Below the pieces are notes generated by a model. That model was given only the letters and a program-made list of their open reading frames with translations. It was not told the DNA's origin and made no database searches. Position numbers and translations under genes: made by a program. Of a DNA stretch of 64,000 bases, positions 22,648 to 31,704 are shown piece after piece. Source of the DNA: Allomyces macrogynus ATCC 38327 (lineage: Eukaryota > Blastocladiomycota > Blastocladiomycetes > Blastocladiales > Blastocladiaceae). The DNA lies in NCBI GenBank assembly GCA_000151295.1, contig GG745331.1:181365-245364 (forward strand), written 5' to 3'. Each line of letters opens with the position of its first letter. Position 1 is the first letter of the stretch.

Positions 22648-24193
22648 TGATCCCATTGCTATGGCCCGCGCACGACGCGCCCGTCGTTGTGCTGGCACGC
22701 TCTACATCGTCCACGAACAGCAACAGCGACCTGTCGGCCGGCCTCGCGACGCTCTCTCTCGACGCTGCAACCGTTCCGGCACCCCAAGCTCTGCTCACGA
22801 CGGGCGAAGACGGATCGGTCAAGCTCTGGAACGTGGACGCAGCCTCTGCGACGACGGCTGAGAGTGCGCAGGCGTTGATCCCGCCCACGTCGAATGCCCG
22901 GCCGCCACGAACAGTGACCGCCGTGGCTCAGTCGGGCACTCGCGTTTTTTGGCTCTTCCGAAGGCCGAGAGCGCTGGTGGTGAGGAGGAGGATGCAGAGG
23001 CATGGACTGTGCCCAACTGGACCTCGCAGCTTGGCAAGCGGGAGCTCTGGACGAGTTTTCTGGGGTGGACGCCGTCGACGAAATCAACCGTGTTCGTATT
23101 GTCTTATGCGGTTGGGAAATGACCGTTTTTTTTTCCTGGATTTGTGCTTGTCCGGAGCAACCGTTGGCAGCTTGTGTTGAGCCCCGACACAAAGTATCTC
23201 ATGGCCCGACGGCGCGGGCTACGTGACGCTGTTCGACGTGGCCGCAAAGAGGGCCATTGCGTCTTGGAAGGTGCACACGACGGTATCGGTTGCAATTTGC
23301 GCTTGCACTGCGGTTGTTCCTCACTCGCTTCGTCTCGTTTGCTTTTGCAGGTGTGTTCGGGTGCCGTGTTCCTCCCAAACCTGCAAAAAACCAAAAGGAA
23401 GTCCGACAAGGCGGTCGACACTGAGCTGCTCACGTTCGGCATTGACTACTTGATTACGTCGTGGAAACTCGTCGTGAACAGCGCGGGCGCGCCTAAGATG
23501 CATTGCTTGAGCGCCTTGGACATTCGTACGCCTCCCCACACTCAATCAAACCAAAAGTTCGCATTGCCTGATCCTAACCGTACCGAATAGGCACCATCCT
23601 CTCGTCGCAGCAACAGCAACCCACCTCCAACACTGCCTACAACCCGCCGCTCGTCCTTTCCCACAGCGTCGCCTACACGGACCGCGCCATGTCGGCCCGG
23701 TCCCAAATGCACGTCCTCGGACTCGGCAATGGATTCGTCCTATTCCTGCGCGCGCGATCGCGACAGCGCAAGTCCCTCGGCCGCGTCTCGTTCCACATGC
23801 CCGGGTCGGCCGTGATAACAACCGCGGCGCGCGCGCTCGGATGGGAGGGCGTCGAGACGCAGGGGGCGCACATGTACTTTGTCGAGCAGCTGTACGTTGT
23901 TTCGGGAGTTGTCTTCACCGTCTCGCCAGCAGCTGACGTTTCAATGGTGATCTTATAGATCGACGGTACCCGGCCACCCGCACCTGGTCGTCTCGGCGTG
24001 TGCCGACGGGTCGATCGCGGTCTGGGACGTGCGGTTCGTGTTTGATTCGGCTGCGCCGTGTGCGACGGCGTCGGTTCTGGTCAAGGTCTCGGCCATGGCT
24101 GTGATCGGCGTGCAAGGGACGACCGTGCAAGTCGCGGTTGCTGGGCCGCTGCTGTCGATTGACCCGGAGAGCGCGCCAGCCAAGTTGGTTTAG
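22648..24193 (+). CDS. WDR53-like WD40 protein with apparent frame breaks
   Basis: WD-repeat protein whose blocks follow the order of human WDR53 as I recall it: LLTTGEDGSVKLWNVD, then LSPDTKYLMA / YVTLFDVAAKRAIASWKVH, then CSGAVFLPN, FGIDYLITSWKLV, NPPLVLSHSVAYTD and finally HPHLVVSACADGSIAVWDVR. Well-placed introns are 23283-23350, 23526-23590 and 23892-23958, and the frame is clean from 23351 to the TAG at 24191-24193. The 5' half is not: a T-run near 22945 seems one base short, 22960-23160 cannot be read in one frame, and a shift near 23203 separates LSPDTKYLMA from GYVTLFDVA. This is either an early pseudogene or a gene with sequence errors in homopolymers. Function unknown. Confidence 0.6.
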
Positions 24194-24922
24194 ACGCTTG
24201 CGCAGATCCCGTGGCCGCGGTGCGTGGTGCGAGCTGAGTTTGTGGTTCCGGAGGCAGTGCTTTGACAATGCGATTGGTGGGGGTATGTTTGTATGTGAAG
24301 GTATCGACCCAAAAGAGAGATTCCGTCGTGCAAACGCTCTAGATATTCTTCACCCTCACAAAAGTTTGTACCCAAATGCCAAGGAGACCGTGGCACGCTT
24401 CTTGCTGGTCCAATGCACATGTAGCGCACCGCCCTTCACCCACCTTCGCTCCGGCCAGCCCGATTCGATCAAAACGAGCAGATTGAGAGTATCCTCCCGC
24501 CTCTGGTCCATTTACAAAGCAGCGATCCTGATTCCATGACGCAAAGAAGCGGCAACGCGCTTCTATTCCTCCTCCATTCCCTCCTCTTTCCAGCTTTCAA
24601 AATATCTCCACATTCGGCACGGCAGTGCGGCCCGTCACCGCACGACACATTTCGGTTTCCCTCAAATATCAGCGAGGAATCGGGGGGAGGATCTCATTCG
24701 GGGCATGTGTGATGGGAGCAAGAATCGACCGTCGAACACCTCCAATCGCCAAAAAGAACGAATTCGACAGTCAAAATGATTTGTTGCGATAAAGATCGGC
24801 ACTGCCATTCGCGCTCGGCTCGACCAACGACGACGGCGAGCGAGAACAGACAAGAATGGTACCCTACGTCCCCCACGAATCTCCTGCCCCTCCTCCGCAC
24901 CAACTGCGACGCGCTGGCCGCG
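24194..24922. other. Convergent 3' region between the WD40 gene and the GATA factor
   Basis: About 730 bp, relatively AT-rich near 24240-24700, no gene seen. Both neighbouring genes end towards it. Confidence 0.45.
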
Positions 24923-26908
24923 CTATCGGAACCACAACGGATTCGCCGCAGATCCCGGCGCGGCTGGTTGCGCCTGCCCCTGCTGTTGTATCTGCTGCTG
25001 TTGCTGTTGCTGGACTCCCGGGTCACCTCCCGGTCGTGGCGGCGGTGCCCCCACCTGCGTCTGGTACGTCGGCTGCTGTGTCTGGTACGCTCCTGGAGGC
25101 GGTGGTTGCTGCTGCTGCAACGGCGGCAACGTCGCGAGCGGCGCCGAATACACCGGCTGTCCTTGCTGCTGTGGGACATACTGGTACGTCGTATACTGCT
25201 GCGTCGGCGCACCACCAGCATACGTCGGCGGCGGATGATGCGTAGGTGCGGGAGGTGCCGGTGCGGGCGCATAGGCGGTCGTTGCTGTCGGGTAACTCTG
25301 CACCGCGTACCCGCTGTACGACTGTGCGGGCGCGTAACCGGCCCCTGCGGCCACTGGCGGTGGGGGAGCGGGCGCGGCATTCGCGAGTTCCGGAAACAAT
25401 TCACGATGATGCGGGTGCAGCCGCGCGTAGATCTGCTGCTGCTGGTGCTGGTGCTGCTGCTGCTGGTGCGCCGCGATGGCGGCCGGGTCCGGTGGGGGCG
25501 GTGGTGGAGCGGCGGCCGACGCGTAGGTGGAGACGCCGCTGGGGTACGCCGGACCGGGCCCGACGGGCATCGAGTGCACGGTGGTCGGGGGCGGTGGAAG
25601 CGGCGCGTACGCGTAGGTTGTGTGCGGGTCAGTGTGAACCGACGGCAAGATCACGGGCGGCGCTGCCGCAACGTTGGCCATGGCCGCGGCCGCCGGGTGG
25701 TCGTACGGTTTCGGGCGCGACTTAGAGCGCGACCGCGACCGACCGCCGCCGCGACTCGTTGTGCTTGCGCGCCGCGCGACGCGCGAGGACGGGGTCGTGG
25801 GCGTGTTAGCGGCAGCCACCGCGGCGGCGGCAGGGTCCGCGGGCGAGTCTCCACCCTGTGCGGCCTGCTGCTGCTGCTGCTGCCGCTGCTGCTCGAGTTT
25901 GCGCTTATTGCGCTGCATCTTGGCGTAGTGCAGGCCGCAGGCATTACAGAGCGTGCCGGGCCCTTCGGGTCCACGGCGCCACTCGGGCGTCTGCGTGGTC
26001 CCGCACGACGAGCACCGCGTGCCCGCGGCATTCGCATATTTCGGTTTGGCCGGTTTCCCGCCATTCCGGTCGGACGAGGCCGGTGGACGTGGCCGTGCCG
26101 CGTGTAAGGCAGCGGACCCGAGGTATCGGCGGCGTCGAATCTCGTCCATTTCGTCGTCGGGGTCGTCGGCGAGGAAATCGTCAATCGCCGACCCGACCGC
26201 TTCGCGGACTCGCGATACGAGCGTGAAGGTATCGGTGGCGATGCGCGTGAGCTGCACGAGCCGTTTGGATCCGACGGTCGTGGTCAGGAGGTCGCCCGTG
26301 GTCATGGGCGCGTCGCTGGTTGAGCCATCGGCCGCAGGGGTGGGTTGGTTGTCTGGGTGCGAGGCCTTGCACCGCGCCGCGAGCTGCGCCATTTCGGTCG
26401 CCATGGCGACAATGTCGTCGAGCACGTCGTCGGTGATGTCGTCGAGCTGCGCGATCGACGCGCCCATGGATGACCGCCGCGACCGCACCGACCACGTGTC
26501 GGAGGCGGCGCGCGACGGCGCGTTGCCGTCGGTGTCGTGCTGGTGGTGGTGCGCGGAAGTGGGCGTCGTGGGCGCGCTCGATCCAGCGAGGCCGAGTGTG
26601 CCGAGGGCCGTGGAGAGTGCCGTGGGGGTGGTTGGTGTGGTCGGGTCCGGCGCAGATGGTGGAGGCGCTGCGTGCGACCGCGCGGCGCCGGGCATGACGA
26701 TGCCGGCGGGCAGCGAGGTCGGGTCGTAGTACTCGTCGCTCGCATCGTTGTTGGATGATGCTGCGGGCGCCGAGGTCGCGATCGTTGCGCCGGGGCTCGT
26801 CGAGGCCGACGCGCCTGCCGGGGCAGGCGACGGTGCGGCCGACGAGGCGCGCTTGCGGTCGTTGGCGCCGGCGCGCGAGAAGAAGGCATGGAAGGCCGGG
26901 AACGCCAT
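24923..26908 (-). CDS. GATA-type zinc-finger transcription factor
   Basis: Single-exon frame of 661 aa from the ATG at 26908 ([14 protein letters not shown]). One GATA finger spans residues 299-324: CSSC, then [19 protein letters not shown], i.e. C-x2-C-x18-C-x2-C, followed by a basic tail ([13 protein letters not shown]) for DNA contact. The 18-residue loop is the type seen in white-collar-like and plant GATA factors rather than the 17-residue AreA type. After the finger come glutamine-rich tracts, an RS-rich basic patch ([17 protein letters not shown]) and a long Pro/Gln/Tyr-rich C-terminal half, as in activation regions. No PAS/LOV domain is present in this frame, so a light-sensing role is not supported. 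Translation could be extended upstream only with a non-ATG start. An in-frame short intron near 26105 cannot be excluded. Confidence 0.9.
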   Translation of the reverse strand: MAFPAFHAFFSRAGANDRKRASSAAPSPAPAGASASTSPGATIATSAPAASSNNDASDEYYDPTSLPAGIVMPGAARSHAAPPPSAPDPTTPTTPTALSTALGTLGLAGSSAPTTPTSAHHHQHDTDGNAPSRAASDTWSVRSRRSSMGASIAQLDDITDDVLDDIVAMATEMAQLAARCKASHPDNQPTPAADGSTSDAPMTTGDLLTTTVGSKRLVQLTRIATDTFTLVSRVREAVGSAIDDFLADDPDDEMDEIRRRRYLGSAALHAARPRPPASSDRNGGKPAKPKYANAAGTRCSSCGTTQTPEWRRGPEGPGTLCNACGLHYAKMQRNKRKLEQQRQQQQQQAAQGGDSPADPAAAAVAAANTPTTPSSRVARRASTTSRGGGRSRSRSKSRPKPYDHPAAAAMANVAAAPPVILPSVHTDPHTTYAYAPLPPPPTTVHSMPVGPGPAYPSGVSTYASAAAPPPPPPDPAAIAAHQQQQHQHQQQQIYARLHPHHRELFPELANAAPAPPPPVAAGAGYAPAQSYSGYAVQSYPTATTAYAPAPAPPAPTHHPPPTYAGGAPTQQYTTYQYVPQQQGQPVYSAPLATLPPLQQQQPPPPGAYQTQQPTYQTQVGAPPPRPGGDPGVQQQQQQQIQQQGQAQPAAPGSAANPLWFR

Positions 26909-27660
26909 CTTGGCGGGCTGCACGACGGGCGCGACGGGCGCGCGTCGCGTCGGTGGTAGTGCAGGAGGGAGAGAGTGAGAGAAAGCGCACAAACGACAGC
27001 AGTGCGTGCGTCGGCCCTGGCACGCGCGAGGCCGCGACGGGAAAGGAGCCGACCGCGTGGAAGCGTTGGGGGTGAGACTCTGCGAGTGTTGGTGCGAGAC
27101 ATGCCATCATCTCCGGCCGCAGCCGTGCCCCCTTGTCCTGGCTGGTGTTCGCTGGTGTCACCTCCGGAACACGCCGGCCGTTGGGCGAATCTTCCACGGC
27201 CTTCTGCCGCTCCGCGGGAATGCTGAGGAACACGGCGAAACCAGGTGAAACCAGAGCGAAGCCAGCGCGAAATCGAGGCGAAACAAGACGACAGCTCATC
27301 AAGCTGCGGCTTTAGTGATGCGGCATGTGCAAATCGCACGCGCAACTCTTGCTGCAACCCCCCGCGCCGAACTCGGTAGCTCGTCCCGCATGTCGCCCAC
27401 CGCCACCGCCACCGCCACCGCCGACTTCAACGCGTCCTAACACTGCACGGACCACGCCAGGTCGGCGCGCCCATTCGCTCCATATCCCGCAGCGGCTTTA
27501 GCACTGGCACCACCAACGCCAGCACCATAACCAGCCCTGCCTCCAAAAGCTGCTGTGTTGATGCGCGCACGCCAACACGCACACGCCAATGCGCGCACCA
27601 ACGTCGTTTCAGGGGTCTTGTCACCAGAACCGATTTTGCTCGCCCCACGTCAATAATCGA
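26909..27660. promoter_or_regulatory. Upstream region of the GATA gene
   Basis: About 750 bp of CpG-rich sequence with a (CCGCCA)n-like run at 27397-27422. No start signal other than the GATA gene's. Ends abruptly at the CpG-poor block. The segment near 27350-27400 resembles one near 29800-29850 on the far side of that block. Confidence 0.4.
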
Positions 27661-29510
27661 CGAGTCATGCCACCAACTCCATACATGGATGGCTGGCCAC
27701 AGCAGTGAGACAATGGCATATAATAAATTTGTGTTTGGCTCTGACATGGAGTGCCAATGTGACTGTTTCTGCTTTGCGCATGTTATCCATTGCAATTCCA
27801 TACAATATATGTCAACAACCATTGTGATGGTTGCAATGCAGATCTGCACAATTCACAATAATATCACAACCCCTCTGACCTCATTGTGACTTGCTGGATG
27901 ATGGCAACATCCTCAGTTTGCTGTTCCTGTTGTTGCTGCTGCTGCTGGTGCCATTCAATCCCTTGTCCTTGTCCCCCTCCAGTTACCCCTTGCCAATGCT
28001 CAGCAGCTTGTACACAATCTGGCTTGCAAACCACCACCTGGCTTCCATCAACTTGGCCATCATGCACTCAACTGACATGTTGCCACACGCCACCATCTGC
28101 ATGACTGAGGGCTTAGTGTCAATTGTGTACATGCCATACTCAAGCCTGTCCTCTGTGATTGGAAAGTACTGCACGCCCTGCCACATCAACTCCACCAGGA
28201 ATGCCATCACCCTGGGCATATGCACAATGTGTACATGCTGCTGTGGCAGGATCAGGAGATCCCCCACTGTGAAGCCAGGATGCAGCATATGGACAGTCAA
28301 TACACAATAATGGAGCAAGAGAAAGGGACAGAGATGGAGGAAATGGACCTGTGTAGAGCACTTGAGCAAGATGCAAAAACAGGAAGGCAGGACATAGCCA
28401 TAAGAAGAACTGGGGTGAAGACAGGCCAGAAGGACTGGAAGAGGAAAGTGGTTGTGGCTGCAGCAAACCAGAGCAAATGCGACCAAAGCGACAAAAAAGA
28501 GAAGAGTCATAATGCAAAAAAAGAGAGCTCATGCCACCAGGAACTCTGCAGGGAGCCATTCCCACTGAGAACTGGAACTCAAGTTCATCAAACAATGTTC
28601 CAATATGCATGTTGATCATGGTGGGCAATGACACACTTGGCAGGCATACGCCCAATTAACAGAGCACATAGCACAGCTGGTCCACAATGGGTGCATTCTC
28701 AAACTGGTCCCACATGGCTGTGACCAACAGGGCATGGAACATTTCAAGATGGAACACAAACTGCAATGGCAGGACATAGCACTCAAGCAGCCATGTTGTC
28801 ATGTCAATGATTGGTACATACTCAACATCACCTGGGACCAGGGTCAGGGACCCATTGGCCATGCCCTGCACCAGGTCAAGGTATGACTGCACACACTAGA
28901 GTGGCCAGATGGCAACCAGTTTGCCCTGGTCAACCAACCCATTCTTGTGCATCATGGTCACATTCTCCAGGTAGGCCTTGGCAATCAGTTGGCCAGCCAT
29001 GTCAAACTGGCCTACTTCCACTGTGAGTGATGTCCACAGACAGGCGAAAAAGTCAGTGCACAGTTACTGGGTGACATCAGCCATGGTGTGCAGGATGCAC
29101 ATGCAAAATGACACACCCAAGCATTGGCTTGACAATCACAGGCAGCCTGATGCAGTCAATGAATGAGAGCAGGCACAACAGCAAGTAGATGTGCTGGTAC
29201 TTGGGCATCAGGAACTTCACAGCCACAGTGCAGTTCTTCATGGCCACCTTGTCATGGAACATGACCTAGGTTGACCATCAATCCAAACAATGTGTGCACA
29301 GGTCGACCTCTGTTTTTCCCTCAAAAGGGCAGCTTTCTGATTGCTTGGAAAGAAAGAAATCCAATCTGTACCATGTTCTCTGGCTGCAGTCCCTTTTTGA
29401 TGCCAGCAGCTGGCTCAAATTCATGATCTGCAACAGAAGCTCCTCATGCTTGCAGTAAATATGGGTTGTGTTGACATGCATAGGCAGACTGTATGCAGCA
29501 CAGCCAGGGA
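27661..29510. repeat. CpG-depleted block, probably a methylated and mutated relic element
   Basis: By hand I count only about 8 CpG dinucleotides in roughly 1.85 kb at close to 50% GC, where about 100 would be expected. Sequence immediately outside is CpG-rich. TpG and CpA are correspondingly frequent. This is the pattern left by deamination of methylated CpG. No terminal repeats or transposase domain were recognised. The block may be a silenced mobile element, a foreign insertion or an old repeat. Confidence 0.7.
27983..29460 (-). pseudogene. Decayed coding frame inside the CpG-poor block
   Basis: Reading the minus strand, protein-like text persists with only occasional stops: WYRLDFFLSKQSE, then KFLMPKYQHIYLLLCLLSFI, then VEVGQFDMAGQLIAKAYLEN, GDVEYVPIIDMTTWLLECYV and, after a messy stretch at 28290-28620, LHPGFTVGDLLILPQQHVHI and EARWWFASQIVYKLL. 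Stops (TAA, TAG, TGA) fall at intervals of about 10-80 codons and the frame changes at least twice. I do not recognise the family. The regular alternation of hydrophobic and charged residues argues that it once encoded one or more proteins. Confidence 0.45.
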
Positions 29511-29934
29511 GCGGAGCGACCAGAGAGGATTCTCCTGAGGACTGAGAGCTCACTGGTTGTGGCCATGTGGGCTCGGTCCGCATCCTGCTCAAGCGCCCTT
29601 GCAACCTTGCAGCCCTGGTCCGCTGAAGGACCGGTGACGTGGTGCTCTGCTGATAGCCCTGTGGCTTGCTGGGGGAGGGAGAGGGCGCTTTGGGCTTGCC
29701 TGGCCAGTCCGCCGCTGCATGCACACAGCAGCGGCCTTCACCACCGTCGTCGACGTTGCCATCGCGCCGGCCCCACGCTCGGCCACGCCCCCTCGCGCCC
29801 CACTTGCTGCAACCCCCTCGCCCCGCTTGACCGCCCCGCATGTCGACCGCCGCCGCCGCCGCCGCCCGCCGCCGCCGTCTACGCGCCGACCGCGCACACC
29901 GGCTCGGACGCACGCGCGCTCGCGGCTGAAACGG

Positions 29935-30034
29935 NNNNNNNNNNNNNNNNNNNNNNNNNNNNNNNNNNNNNNNNNNNNNNNNNNNNNNNNNNNNNNNNNN
30001 NNNNNNNNNNNNNNNNNNNNNNNNNNNNNNNNNN
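29935..30034. other. Assembly gap (100 N)
   Basis: Exactly 100 N characters, the usual placeholder for a scaffold gap of unknown size. It interrupts or precedes the 5' part of the SH3-domain gene. Confidence 0.98.
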
Positions 30035-30036
30035 TT

Positions 30037-30987
30037 CCGCGAGCGCGCGTCGCCGCCATACCATGCAGCAACAAGCCGACCGAGCCGCCAGCCGCGATCG
30101 GACGCGCCATTTCTCCACTCTCAACGTCCACAGCGACCGACTGCACCGTACCTTTGATCCTTGCACCGGCGACCCCGCCCGTGACCAAGCTCGCGGCAGC
30201 GACCGAGCCCGTCTTGCCGGCGCCCGTCAAGGACGTGCCGCTCGCCCGTGCGCCCCACGAAATTGCGCAAATTGCCGCGTCGCAGGCGCTCGCGTATACC
30301 GTTTACCGCGGGTACTTGCCGCGGCTGAATGACGAGCTTGAGGTGTTCCCAGGAGACTGCGTGCGCGTGCTCGCCGTGTTTGATGACGGGTGGGCATGGG
30401 GGGACGTGGTCCATCGTGCACCTGCGCCGAGGCCAGTGGGAATCTTCCCGCTCGCGTGCCTGCTTGCGCCGAATGACGACGACGAATGGCTTAGTGACGA
30501 CGAAGGCGACGACGAAGAGGCCGTGGAGAGCAGTTCCGGCGACACGCCGCCCCACCGCGCGTCACCCGCCCCGTCTGACGCGGTCCTCACTCGGCCCGAT
30601 TCTGCGACCTCGCTCCGCCGCCGATCGAGCGCGCGCCGCCGGTCCGGGAGCTCCATTGGCAGCACGGCTTCGTCATCGACCCCGCCCGTCGTCCGCGCCG
30701 TGCGCTTGCCGCCACGAGACGACGCGCCGTCCCCATCGCCTACTTCCCGAACCACCGGTCCTCTCGACTTGCCGCAGCTCGCGATCGGCGACTGGACCGA
30801 CCACGACGATGTACTCCCGCCACCCCCACCACCACTGGCACCGCCCGTGATTGCGCCTGTCGTGCCCGCGGCACAGCCCGATCGACCGGCAGGACCGCGC
30901 AGGTTGCTCGCGCTCGCGCGGTACGCCGAGCGGTCGAGTTCCAGGACCGCGGATCCGCCGTCGATGGCGGTGCATGCCGCAGCGTGA
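30037..30987 (+). CDS. SH3-domain protein, 5' end lost in the gap
   Basis: Open frame of 316 codons after the gap, ending at TGA 30985-30987. An SH3 domain lies about 80 codons in: ALAYTVYRGYLPRLNDELEV (the ALYDY-like start), then the DDGWAWGD motif with its conserved Trp, and VGIFPLACL replacing the usual G-x-FP-x-x-Y-V. It is followed by an acidic patch, Ser/Arg-rich stretches, and proline-rich tracts near 30815-30870 that could themselves bind SH3 domains. Likely a cortical or signalling adaptor, as many fungal SH3 proteins are. On the other side of the gap a frame from ATG 29719 (MHTAAAFTTVVDVAIAPAP) could be its N-terminus, but phase across N is unknowable. Confidence 0.75.
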   Translation, partial: PRARVAAIPCSNKPTEPPAAIGRAISPLSTSTATDCTVPLILAPATPPVTKLAAATEPVLPAPVKDVPLARAPHEIAQIAASQALAYTVYRGYLPRLNDELEVFPGDCVRVLAVFDDGWAWGDVVHRAPAPRPVGIFPLACLLAPNDDDEWLSDDEGDDEEAVESSSGDTPPHRASPAPSDAVLTRPDSATSLRRRSSARRRSGSSIGSTASSSTPPVVRAVRLPPRDDAPSPSPTSRTTGPLDLPQLAIGDWTDHDDVLPPPPPPLAPPVIAPVVPAAQPDRPAGPRRLLALARYAERSSSRTADPPSMAVHAAA

Positions 30988-31704
30988 GAATCATGACTTT
31001 GTTGGGGATGTGAGGGGGGCCATGGGCGGCCATGCTCGTGTGGTTCCCCGCTGTCGGCAGCTCTCCTGGCGCCCCGATTTTGATATTGGCTGGCTTCCGG
31101 TTTTTGTCCTTTGTCTTCGTGCTGATCCCGTCGTTTTTTTACCTCGCTCATTTCACCATCACCCCGGGACGCGCCACGCGATCTCTTCGCTCTCGCCCGC
31201 GCTCATTTTTGATGCCCTTTTGCTCTTTGTTTTGTCGTTTCCGGTTTGCACGCTGTCGTTAGCTCAGCCGCGATTGTAGTTAGATGTCTGTCTCGTAAAT
31301 GTATCCCGGCTCCTCTTGCCAGCGCAATTAGTCGATATGAATCGCTTGCCTAAGAGACTGCAGCGCATCTGATCCGACGCGACTGGACGAGGCGCGAACG
31401 TAAGCATGAGACGCGACGCGCGGGAGGCAGCAAGGGACGACGTGCTGCAGCTTGATTTGCGAGCCACACAAGGAAAAACTGCGGGCGCCCGCGTCTACAG
31501 AGATACAACAACCAAAAAAAAAATATAGGGTGGGCAAGACAAGACAAATGACAATACACCTCGTTCGGGAGGGTGGATTTGGACGTCGCGGGGACTACGG
31601 GGTAAACCGTCCCCACCGCGCACGTCCGACCAGCCGACCCGGCACACACCATCCAACAGCAAAAAGCGAGACTCAAAAAAACCAAAGATCAAACGTGGAG
31701 AACT
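30988..31704. other. Convergent 3' region between the SH3 and RhoGAP genes
   Basis: About 720 bp, T-rich around 31080-31260 on the plus strand (downstream of the SH3 gene). No gene was seen. Confidence 0.45.

Noticed and set aside
27661..29510. Named transposon or viral assignment for the CpG desert
   Set aside because: No transposase, reverse transcriptase, capsid or terminal repeat signature could be recognised by eye.
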